In this document: piece after piece, positions 13,469-21,089 of the stretch | Position numbering within the stretch: position 1 is the first letter of the stretch | How the letters are laid out: each line of letters starts with the position of its first letter | Source: Fidelibacterota bacterium | GTDB lineage: Bacteria; Fidelibacterota; UBA8477 | Reading direction: 5' to 3' | Length of the DNA stretch: 30,735 nucleotides | Assembly (NCBI GenBank): GCA_021734045.1 | Contig: JAIPJR010000031.1 | Coordinates: forward strand, 1-30,735 | Translations under genes and position numbers: made by a program | Notes under the pieces: generated by a model | Database searches by the model: none | Seen by the model: the letters and a program-made list of their open reading frames with translations, nothing else | Told to the model about the DNA's origin: nothing

Positions 13469-15796
13469 TTACGAGGACTGACTCATCCCCAGACGGGATT
13501 GGAGCTCTTGTGTGGCCGCCACCAACGGCAGGATAGGATCGGCGGATTGAATCAATTGGTTTAAAACTTTCACCACATTACGCGCTTGGCTTGTTTCTCC
13601 CCGGGCGAGATAGGCCTGTGCCAGAGTATAATAAGCTTTCATATCTTTTGGATGCATGACCAACCGCGTTTCCAGTGAATTCTGTGCTAAATCGTATTCC
13701 TGCATGACGATGCGCATTTCCGCCTCTTCCACTAAATAATTGTAGGCAGAAGTTTGTCTTAACCGATTCAGATACGCTTTGGTGCTTTCGTAATCTTCTC
13801 GCAAAAAACTAATCCGCGCCTGGGCAAATAAATCTTCCTCCACAGTGAAGCGGCTCATCATGTTTTTAAACCCGGATTCCAGATTCAATGTCTGCCAATA
13901 GGTTTCCAGACTATCGGCATTCTCTTTTTCCAGGTAATATGAAAATTTTGCCAGGGCGGTGATTTCCTCTCCCAAGATACGCAGATTTCGCTCCATGGTC
14001 TGGATGATGAAATTTGCTTCATTATCCAGATTCATGCGTGCCAAATCCTGAATCAGGGGGACCCAGTTAGTGTAATAGGCCAGCGGCATCCAGACCGTGC
14101 GCCCCACCTCCATCATTTTGCGATAGAGTTTGAATGCATCAATATAATGTCCCTGATCCTTCTCCAAATCATACAGCAGGCGGTAGAGCTGCACTTTGTC
14201 CCGGGGAGCTGATCGGGTTTCCAACATCTCTTCAACCTGTGTTACCACCTCCGGTAAATTTTGCTGGCGCGCCCGCTCCCGCGCAACCGCAATCCAGTTA
14301 GTGATTTTTTGAGGGTCATTGGCATAAGCCTGCTCATAAGCATGGTGCGCACCGGAATAATCCCCCATGATCCGTAAGGCATTACCTTTTAGCACATAAC
14401 CACGATCCAGGCCCGGATGGTCGTTGATGAATTGGTTCGCGTATTTAAGCGCCTCCTCCGGTCGACCAAGGGTCAGATTGATTTGACTCAGTGACGCCAG
14501 GGCTTCTTCATTTTCCGGACTCATGCGATAGACACTCAGGAGGTTCGCCAGGGCTTCCTGGCGCCGTCCTTCCCGCGCCAGATTATTTGCCCTAAGGATG
14601 TAGGGCTGGGGATTATTGGGCGCCAGGGCGATCCAGCGATTCAGCGCATGCTCTGCCGCTTCTTTTTTACCCTGGGTTTGAAAATAATTATACTCAACGT
14701 ACTGGCGGTTATTATCACTAAGCCGGTCTTTGAACCGCATGGCCGCTTCCAGATGTTCCACATAGTCGGGACGATTCAACATAAAACAGAGTTGCCATGC
14801 AAGAAAATGGGCCAGCGCAAATGTGGGGTCGGCCGATACGGCGGTCTTGATATGGCGCAATGCCGCCTCCCGATCATCCCCCCAGGTGATGTTGGCCCAA
14901 TATTGACTATAGTTTTTAATTGCCTCCACATCATAGCTCATGAGTTCACGGACGGGCAAATCGGGAAAGGCGTGAATCTGTTTATCCGATAAATTCACCG
15001 CCTCCTTCACACCGGGAGACATTTTGTCAATAAGATCAATGGGATTGGTATCGATGAAATTTTCATCCATGACAAGTTGCCCCTGGGGGACTTTATAAAC
15101 CCGCACCTGTGTCCGCCACAGATTCCTTTCTTTGTGAAAATCGCCATTTACCAGATATTTTGCACCACTATCCTGAGCCCATTTTAACTGAATAGAGAGC
15201 GGTACACGGCTGGGACGTTCCATTTCCAGGGAAAAAATCGCCTGCTGATTGATATATTGATTGATGAAATTGAGGTAGTTATTCTGTGTCAGGTCTTCCA
15301 GGAGGCCGTCCACGAACCAAAACTCCAGCCAATCATTTTCCGGATTACTCGTCTTGTTTTGGAAGAGCCAGAGCATGACGGGGGTCTGGAATTGGGGCCG
15401 CACCAGCGTCCTTTCGGTCACATCACCGCTGGACTCTTCATACTTCACCTTCATCACCGCCGCGTCGGTTGAATCGGTTGAGGAAAAAGTTTCCGGTGGC
15501 AGAAATACCAGGATAAGAACCACCACAATCACATTGATCGGAATAAAAATCTTCTCGGTTCGCGAAACCGGGTCCTTGCCGGGGCGGCCATGGAAATAGG
15601 CAATTAACGCGGCGGTGGGGAAAAAGGCGGCCAATAAGGTCAGGGCGGTGAGTTTCCAGGCGGGCGACAGATTCAAAGTATCTACCACAAACCCAAAAAA
15701 TTCTAAAAATACCCAACCACCGCCAAAATAAGCTGCCAGAATGGGAAAAAACCGCCGCTCCCGCAAATCATTCCAAATTTCGATTGGTCTGGTCAT
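13469..15796 (-). CDS. Membrane-anchored TPR protein with FlgO/TolB-N-like segment
   Basis: 775 residues. The N-terminus has three hydrophobic helices (about 18-38, 47-68, 84-100). Residues about 140-255 resemble the FlgO-like/TolB-N nucleotide-cyclase-associated module (FVDGLLEDLTQN, AKYLVNGDFHKERNLWRTQV, GQLVMDENF). From about 300 to 760 there are many tetratricopeptide repeats (for example NPQPYILRANNLAREGRRQE, PEEALKYANQFINDHPGLDR and MKAYYTLAQAYLARGETSQA). Related proteins often carry a kinase, cyclase or HTH domain before the membrane part; here only the helices remain. It likely scaffolds or senses in the periplasm, partner unknown. It converges on the diguanylate cyclase gene, with 30 bases between the stops. 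No true Shine-Dalgarno is seen; the start is the first ATG in frame. Confidence 0.75.
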   Translation of the reverse strand: MTRPIEIWNDLRERRFFPILAAYFGGGWVFLEFFGFVVDTLNLSPAWKLTALTLLAAFFPTAALIAYFHGRPGKDPVSRTEKIFIPINVIVVVLILVFLPPETFSSTDSTDAAVMKVKYEESSGDVTERTLVRPQFQTPVMLWLFQNKTSNPENDWLEFWFVDGLLEDLTQNNYLNFINQYINQQAIFSLEMERPSRVPLSIQLKWAQDSGAKYLVNGDFHKERNLWRTQVRVYKVPQGQLVMDENFIDTNPIDLIDKMSPGVKEAVNLSDKQIHAFPDLPVRELMSYDVEAIKNYSQYWANITWGDDREAALRHIKTAVSADPTFALAHFLAWQLCFMLNRPDYVEHLEAAMRFKDRLSDNNRQYVEYNYFQTQGKKEAAEHALNRWIALAPNNPQPYILRANNLAREGRRQEALANLLSVYRMSPENEEALASLSQINLTLGRPEEALKYANQFINDHPGLDRGYVLKGNALRIMGDYSGAHHAYEQAYANDPQKITNWIAVARERARQQNLPEVVTQVEEMLETRSAPRDKVQLYRLLYDLEKDQGHYIDAFKLYRKMMEVGRTVWMPLAYYTNWVPLIQDLARMNLDNEANFIIQTMERNLRILGEEITALAKFSYYLEKENADSLETYWQTLNLESGFKNMMSRFTVEEDLFAQARISFLREDYESTKAYLNRLRQTSAYNYLVEEAEMRIVMQEYDLAQNSLETRLVMHPKDMKAYYTLAQAYLARGETSQARNVVKVLNQLIQSADPILPLVAATQELQSRLGMSQSS

Positions 15797-15813
15797 GTGG
15801 TCAATTGATTCCG

Positions 15814-15930
15814 ATGGACGATGGTGCCAACTCCTTGGTTGGTGTGATGTTTCACCCCGATGATTCTACCAATGTAGATTGGGCGGAAATTATTGGCAAG
15901 GACAAAGAAAATAATTCCTCGTCCATCTAA
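15814..15930 (+). CDS. Doubtful small ORF (38 residues)
   Basis: A short frame from ATG 15814 to TAA 15928-15930, with protein-like composition (starts MDDGANSLVGVMFHPDD and ends KENNSSSI). The open frame also extends a little upstream without a start. There is no Shine-Dalgarno, and a good promoter for the divergent TPR gene lies inside it. I do not recognise it. It may be chance, or the tail of a decayed gene. Confidence 0.15.
   Translation: MDDGANSLVGVMFHPDDSTNVDWAEIIGKDKENNSSSI
15871..15899 (-). promoter_or_regulatory. Candidate sigma-70-type promoter for the TPR gene
   Basis: On the minus strand, TTGCCA (15894-15899, five of six consensus bases), 17 bases, then TACATT (15871-15876, four of six). 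The TPR start codon is about 75 bases downstream. The 162-base gap between the outer-membrane protein gene and the TPR gene holds no other clear element, and I see no terminator hairpin. Confidence 0.45.
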
Positions 15931-15958
15931 TCACTTCAAAACTTTATATTTATTGTAT

Positions 15959-17161
15959 TTAGAACGCCGTCTTGAGTTGGAGGAAGACCTGATCGGCGTC
16001 AGCGCTGTTCCCAAAATCCGAACCCGGAGGACCATCGAATAGGAGCGCACCCATGGTAAGATGGGTTGCGTCGGCGATTTCCCAATTCAAAAATGAGAGC
16101 CAAAACCAATCCTCATCTGCCATATTGAAAACCGCAACGCTCTGGAGGTTGATGAAATTGGTGAGATTGTATCGGATGAGTTTGGAAAAGGAATAGTTCG
16201 TCGCGGTAATTGTCGTGGGGGCTATTCGGGGGTCGGCCAGGTCCTGTATTGCCTGCCGTTCCGCCTCAGGATCCAGATTTAAATAATGGCGCACAATGAT
16301 TTGGATATTCAAGGAAAAATCCTGGCCTGGAATCCAATCCACACCCAGTACACCATGAATATTATCATTGTCAACCAATGGATCATCACCCTGCCGATCG
16401 GAGGAGAAGTTGATCACCCCCTCTCCCTTGATCGCCCACTTTTCTCCCGGAAATATAAAATCCCCACCCAGCATGGTGAGTTCACTATACGGAAAATCCA
16501 GCGATTGGAGAAAAGGCCTGACTTCCGGGTACTTTCGCCAGCCGCGATAAGCATAGACTGACCAACCCACGCGACTCAAATCATTGGCATAGCGGAGTCC
16601 GTATTGGGATTTTCCAAGGCTGCTGTCTGTAACGGAAGCGATGAGTGGTGTGGGAATTTCATTGGGGACCAGCCTGGGTGTATAAATCACCTCCCAATGC
16701 CCTGATGTCGGAAAGATAGATAGCTTCAAGGCTGGTATGGGTATGCGGTAATCCTCAATATCCGAAGACATATTGGCGTAGTCCCAGGGAATAAAAACAT
16801 CGGTGGGGTTAATCCAGTCTGCCCGCCCCCAGAACAGGTATTGCTGGCCGACCCTCACATCCAGCCAGTTGCCATAGTAATCTACATACAATTCAGCGGG
16901 ATAGAGTGCGAGTGCCTCGGTTCGATCCTTGATGCGATAATTATAACGGCCGATCAGGTCAGCCCGGTAACCAATCCGGTCGCCTGTGCGTCCGGAAATT
17001 TGCATCTGAAGATGGCTGTACAGGCGCTCACTGCTGGTTAATTGGTGAGTATTCACACCAGCAAAAGATTTCAAAAATCCCTGAAAATGAACATCAGCCC
17101 TGAGCCGGGACACCCCTGCACAAAGAAGCAACATTAGCATAACCAGCAGTTTTCGCATCAT
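15959..17161 (-). CDS. Putative outer-membrane beta-barrel protein (DUF1302-like) of the RND export operon
   Basis: 400 residues with a clear signal peptide (MMRKLLVMLMLLLCAGVSRL, cleavage likely after RLRA). The mature part shows alternating aromatic beta-strand patterns (RVGQQYLFWGRADWINPTDV, SVYAYRGWRKYPE) and ends in VFLQLKTAF, with the terminal Phe needed for barrel insertion. The phrase GQQYLFWGRADWINPTDVF recalls the DUF1302/alginate-export class of barrels often encoded next to MMPL exporters. The ATG at 17161 shares its A with the upstream TGA (TGATG), so it is translationally coupled. A TTG one codon earlier is less likely. It is last in the TetR-RND-LolA-like operon and probably provides the outer-membrane end. 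The substrate is unknown. Confidence 0.8.
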   Translation of the reverse strand: MMRKLLVMLMLLLCAGVSRLRADVHFQGFLKSFAGVNTHQLTSSERLYSHLQMQISGRTGDRIGYRADLIGRYNYRIKDRTEALALYPAELYVDYYGNWLDVRVGQQYLFWGRADWINPTDVFIPWDYANMSSDIEDYRIPIPALKLSIFPTSGHWEVIYTPRLVPNEIPTPLIASVTDSSLGKSQYGLRYANDLSRVGWSVYAYRGWRKYPEVRPFLQSLDFPYSELTMLGGDFIFPGEKWAIKGEGVINFSSDRQGDDPLVDNDNIHGVLGVDWIPGQDFSLNIQIIVRHYLNLDPEAERQAIQDLADPRIAPTTITATNYSFSKLIRYNLTNFINLQSVAVFNMADEDWFWLSFLNWEIADATHLTMGALLFDGPPGSDFGNSADADQVFLQLKTAF

Positions 17162-17946
17162 CAAAGTCCCCGCTGTAACATCCTCGGTGTAAAAAAGCTA
17201 TCGGGAATTGGATTATTTACCTCCAGATTCTCAAAAATCATCCGGCTGGTGTGATCGATTATCACATCATGCATTACCATTTCCGTTGCAAAAGGAAATC
17301 CGTTGACCCGTTCAAACTTTTCCACATTCAGGCGCTTTTTCAGCTCTCCCGATTGGTCGAAATATTCTGAATGGTAGATACGCAAATCATCTTTGGCGAC
17401 CCAGTGGATGATTTTGCTGTAACCGGTGTCTTCACGAACCTGAGATGTCCCGGGTGTTGCCTCAATGACATAAGCATCAATACCATCAAACGATTCTTCA
17501 CGCAACAATGCATAGGTCCAGTCCGCCAGCTCAGGCGTGCCAATGTCGTAGTAGGTAAAATCACTGGACATAAAATTCCCACCGCTGCCACTGCTGGCAA
17601 TTTTTTTAATTCGCCGCAGGGCAGGCATGTACAAAAACCGGTCATCGGGACGATCTGCATATTCCAGCGTCAAAAATCCGGTACCACGTACATCCTGTGG
17701 GTAGACAAACCGCATGAGCATTTTGGTCAGATCGGTACCGGGATCGGTTTTGGAGTAGAACTTGATTTCCCGCTCCCGCGTGTCACCGGTGCCGGTCTGC
17801 AGGATGAGTTTTAAATCCGCTTCCATGGATTGAATTGTGGTGCGATTGAGGGCATTTTTCATAATGTCATACCCCGTCTCTTGACCAAATGCTCCCCCGA
17901 CTATCCACAGGATGATGGGTATTGAAATGATGACTTTGGGTCGCAT
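17161..17946 (-). CDS. LolA-like periplasmic outer-membrane lipoprotein-sorting family protein
   Basis: 261 residues from the ATG at 17946, chosen because it follows a strong GAGGAGGT and opens a signal peptide (MRPKVIISIPIILWIVGGAF, then GQE). The frame is open back to 17997 without such support. The mature protein has the half-barrel pattern of the LolA_like family (COG2834/PF17131 type): DVRGTGFLTLEY, RFLYMPALRRIKKIASSGSG, FMSSDFTYYDI, and the C-terminal VEKFERVNGFPFATEM. The fold carries lipidated or lipid molecules across the periplasm. Its start is 10 bases after the RND stop and its stop is fused to the barrel gene's start. The likely role is ferrying a hydrophobic cargo from exporter to outer membrane. 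Confidence 0.88.
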   Translation of the reverse strand: MRPKVIISIPIILWIVGGAFGQETGYDIMKNALNRTTIQSMEADLKLILQTGTGDTREREIKFYSKTDPGTDLTKMLMRFVYPQDVRGTGFLTLEYADRPDDRFLYMPALRRIKKIASSGSGGNFMSSDFTYYDIGTPELADWTYALLREESFDGIDAYVIEATPGTSQVREDTGYSKIIHWVAKDDLRIYHSEYFDQSGELKKRLNVEKFERVNGFPFATEMVMHDVIIDHTSRMIFENLEVNNPIPDSFFTPRMLQRGL

Positions 17947-17956
17947 GAGCACCTCC

Positions 17957-20320
17957 TCAGCGGGCAAGTGATTTGGGTTGAAAAACCAGAAATACACCGG
18001 GTAAAATGGTCAGGGCACCAAACGCTGCGGTAAGCATGGTGAGGGTAATCAAAATTCCCATCTCCTGGATGGCTACAAACTGGGACAGGGCGATGATAGA
18101 GAAACCGGCCGCCACGGTAATGGAATTGAAGAAAATGGCGAGCCCGGCCTCCCGCATCGTAGCCGGAACAGCTTCATCATACCCCATTCCTTTGCGTAAT
18201 TTCATCCGGTATCGGTGCACGAAATGAATCGCGTAATCCACGCCCACACCAATAGCAATACTGGAAGTGGTCAGTGTTTCCAGATTCAGGTTGATGCCGG
18301 AAAATCCCATGAAAGCGAAATTCAGAAACAAGGCAAAGAATAGCGGGATGGTATTTAACAAGCCGATAATGGGCGATTTGAACATGATCCAGGTAATCAG
18401 CCAGACCAACCCCAGCGAGGTGAGGATACTCCAAATTTGTCCCTTTACAATTAATTCGTCCACAACCATGAACAGTTTGGCCATGCCGGTGATGGCAGCA
18501 GTAACCTGGGAATTCTGGTTGATATTTTCTTCAATATACCGGGTCAATTCCGCATCAATAGCGCGTAGTGTGGATTGTTGATCTGTGTTCAACATGACAC
18601 TGATCTTGGCGTGTTGGTACTGGTAATCCACCAGATTGGCCATATCCTGTGGTTTGCCGGACATTTCGAATAGCTGCAGGTATTGGGCTACCAGTTCCCG
18701 GCCTGAAACGGTGTAGGTTTTCGTCACCTCAACCCAATTCCCGTCTTGCTCTACCCACTCAGTGCCCGTCACCTGCGCCTGAACCGGTGGAATCCGGTCA
18801 AAAGCCGGATCCTCCGCATGGAGAACCTTGTTGATTCGCTTGATGAAATCAGCCAATGACTGGACACTGCCCACATGATCCATCTTCAGTGCCAACTGCT
18901 TCAACTCATCCATTCGTGACAATAATTGAGGATCGATAATGGCATTGGGCTCCTTGCCTTCAATCATAATGGCGAAGGAGGTTGTACCGGCAAAGTGCCG
19001 ATTTACCAGATCATTGGCTTCCCGGACTGGATGATCCTCCGGAAAATTCTCGATGGAGCTGAAACTGTGTTCCAGACGCGTGATGCCCCAGATGGAAATC
19101 AGAATGACAAGGCCAATGAAGGGCATTAACAATTTCTGACGCCTTACCAAAAATTGCCCCCAGGTTTCCACCCAATCTGCCACCAAATGGTGTTTAGACT
19201 GGTGCTGGTAGCGTTTCGGTATTTTTAAAATAACCAGGAAGGCCGGAATCCAGGTGAGACTGATGATGAGTGCTGAAAATACACCAAAAGCGGTAAAATA
19301 TCCTAATTCTGATATGGATTCGGCACCCACAGTGCCCAGCGCCATAAATCCCACCATGGTGGTGAGTGTGGTCATAATCACCGGAGAACTCATTTCCTGC
19401 ATGGTAATCCGGGTAATCGCCCGGGATTCCGGTTGCTGATTCTCACCCGCGTGGTGGTAAAAGTGGGACAAGATGTGGATACTGTCTGCCACGGCGATGG
19501 CCATTATCAGAATCGGCATAATTTCCGTGGCATGACTCATGGGGCGACCCAAAAGCGCCATGAGCCCCATGGTCCATATAACCGAAAATATTACCACAGA
19601 AAGCGGCAGAAAAATGCCGCGCAGGTTGCGGAAGATCAGTGCCAGCAAAATAAAAATGATGCCAATACCAGACAGGAAAAAGACAGCCATATCCCGCTGC
19701 ATGCCCTGACTCACATAATAATTCAAGATGGGCTTACCCGTCAGGAGCACCGTCAGGTCTGTTTGGGAATCAAATTCCTCCACCGCCGGAATGAGCGCTT
19801 TCACATACGCCTTCACATCCGCTGTGTTTTTCAGAAAGATCATTATTCCGAACGCCTGTTCATCCTTCGAGAGCAGATTCCCCAAGGCTAAATCGCTATT
19901 CAAGAGGTCAGCTTTGAACTGTTCAATTTCCGCTGCACTCGTTGGTGGTCTGGCCAGAATGTCACGGACCTCCATGCCTTCAGGCGTCCCCAGAATCAAC
20001 GAGATATTGGTGGGTGAAATGACCGAATACACGGCGCCGTCCCGCTCCAGTTTTTTGGTCAGATCCCAGACGGTTTGCAGGTGTGCCGGTGTGAAAATAT
20101 CCGCTCCGGACAGGCCGATGAAGACAAACTCCTTGCTGGGGAAAATCTCCCCCATCTTGTCATACAGTCGCTTGGCGGGAATCTTTTGCGGTAATGCCTG
20201 GGTTACATCCGGTTCCATTTTGATGTAACGGTTCGCATAACCCAATCCCAGGGTTATCAGGGCAATAACTAAAATGATGCTCCGGGGATATTTCAGGACA
20301 AACTCGATATAGCGTTGCAT
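17957..20320 (-). CDS. MMPL/RND-superfamily exporter (COG1033 type)
   Basis: 787 residues in two similar halves, each with a leading membrane helix (about 14-30 and 397-412), a large periplasmic domain, and a cluster of helices (from about 209 and 628), giving about 12 transmembrane segments. The transmembrane-4 and -10 proton-relay motifs are present: AIAVADSIHILSHF (D279) and IGVGVDYAIHFVHRYR (D695). MMPL-type pumps use proton flow to move lipids and other hydrophobic molecules. AGGAG stands 6 bases before the ATG, inside the end of tetR, which it follows by 3 bases. At about 790 residues it is shorter than antibiotic-efflux RND pumps (about 1000) and of the lipid-exporter size. A hopanoid or fatty-acid-derived cargo is possible; nothing here specifies it. 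Confidence 0.93.
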   Translation of the reverse strand: MQRYIEFVLKYPRSIILVIALITLGLGYANRYIKMEPDVTQALPQKIPAKRLYDKMGEIFPSKEFVFIGLSGADIFTPAHLQTVWDLTKKLERDGAVYSVISPTNISLILGTPEGMEVRDILARPPTSAAEIEQFKADLLNSDLALGNLLSKDEQAFGIMIFLKNTADVKAYVKALIPAVEEFDSQTDLTVLLTGKPILNYYVSQGMQRDMAVFFLSGIGIIFILLALIFRNLRGIFLPLSVVIFSVIWTMGLMALLGRPMSHATEIMPILIMAIAVADSIHILSHFYHHAGENQQPESRAITRITMQEMSSPVIMTTLTTMVGFMALGTVGAESISELGYFTAFGVFSALIISLTWIPAFLVILKIPKRYQHQSKHHLVADWVETWGQFLVRRQKLLMPFIGLVILISIWGITRLEHSFSSIENFPEDHPVREANDLVNRHFAGTTSFAIMIEGKEPNAIIDPQLLSRMDELKQLALKMDHVGSVQSLADFIKRINKVLHAEDPAFDRIPPVQAQVTGTEWVEQDGNWVEVTKTYTVSGRELVAQYLQLFEMSGKPQDMANLVDYQYQHAKISVMLNTDQQSTLRAIDAELTRYIEENINQNSQVTAAITGMAKLFMVVDELIVKGQIWSILTSLGLVWLITWIMFKSPIIGLLNTIPLFFALFLNFAFMGFSGINLNLETLTTSSIAIGVGVDYAIHFVHRYRMKLRKGMGYDEAVPATMREAGLAIFFNSITVAAGFSIIALSQFVAIQEMGILITLTMLTAAFGALTILPGVFLVFQPKSLAR

Positions 20321-20323
20321 GCG

Positions 20324-20947
20324 CTACTCCTGTGCGTATTGGAGCATGAAGCGATTGATTAAATCAATCTCTACATGCAGTTGAGCCGATGGTATCTGGC
20401 GAAGAAGTTTTTGATTCAAGCCCATGAGGAATGTCCACAAAACCTGCATCAGTAATTCCCGTTTCACCGCGGGAATGGGAGCCAGTTTAGATTGAAGCAG
20501 CTGGTCTAATGCTTCTCGGTGATGTTGACTTAACTGTTGAACTTCAGGGGATGTGAGTAATGCCATGGGTGCGCTGCGTCCCAACGGGAAAAATATTTTG
20601 AGAAAGTCCGGGTGTTCGTGCATGTAATCCACGTAAAACCGGAACATGGTACGGAATAATCGGTCAATGGGTTCAGCTTCCAGGACTGGCATCATGGCGG
20701 CGTAATAGGCATTGGTACCCGAGACATAAACCGCCTGGTAGAGGGCATCTTTGTTGGGGAAATAGTAGTACAGCGTCGCTTTACCAAGGCGCGCTGCCCG
20801 GGCGATGTCTGCCATACTGGTCCCGGCATAGCCCTTTTGTGCAAAAACCTGTAGCGCTGCATCCCGGATGAGCCGGAGGCGTTGATTTTTTTCCTCCGTC
20901 TGGCGTTGCACCACCTGACTCCGACCACTTGGTTTATTTTCGACCAT
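20324..20947 (-). CDS. TetR-family repressor of the RND export operon
   Basis: 207 residues. The helix-turn-helix lies at about 43-65 (TSMADIARAARLGKATLYYY, then FPNK), the TetR signature. The remaining 140 residues are helical ligand-binding sequence with no recognisable subfamily; a TetR_C-like MMPVLEAEPIDRLFRTMFRF is seen. It is the first gene of the operon, 3 bases before the exporter. Its ATG lies inside a perfect palindrome (20937-20958), so it very likely represses itself and the three genes behind it and is released by the exporter's substrate or a related molecule. This autoregulation is inferred from position and symmetry. Confidence 0.93.
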   Translation of the reverse strand: MVENKPSGRSQVVQRQTEEKNQRLRLIRDAALQVFAQKGYAGTSMADIARAARLGKATLYYYFPNKDALYQAVYVSGTNAYYAAMMPVLEAEPIDRLFRTMFRFYVDYMHEHPDFLKIFFPLGRSAPMALLTSPEVQQLSQHHREALDQLLQSKLAPIPAVKRELLMQVLWTFLMGLNQKLLRQIPSAQLHVEIDLINRFMLQYAQE

Positions 20948-20958
20948 ACGGTCGAAAA
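20937..20958 (-). promoter_or_regulatory. Palindromic operator overlapping the tetR start codon
   Basis: TTTTCGACC, four bases, GGTCGAAAA: a perfect 9-base-arm inverted repeat of the GACC-N4-GGTC type used by many TetR proteins. The ATG of tetR (20945-20947) sits at its centre. It lies in the 142-base gap before the divergent cyclase gene and downstream of the probable tetR promoter, so binding would block transcript elongation or initiation. Confidence 0.7.
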
Positions 20959-21008
20959 CTTATCATTAACCATTCCAAGACACAAGAAAATTTACCGGCA
21001 CTCCGGAT

Positions 21009-21044
21009 TGTCAACTTGGACGACAGGCCAATCAGAACTATTTT
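21009..21044. promoter_or_regulatory. Candidate divergent promoters between tetR and the adenylate cyclase
   Basis: On the minus strand TTGACA (21009-21014) is a perfect -35 box. The best -10 at proper spacing is a weak AATTTT (16 bases), though TAAATTTT also resembles the TAnnTTTG element of Bacteroidota. On the plus strand TTGGAC (21016-21021), 17 bases, and TATTTT (21039-21044) form a weak promoter toward the cyclase. Confidence 0.3.
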
Positions 21045-21089
21045 CCGCCAACAATCACACATTTTCATGGCAAGGGTATCGATTATTGC

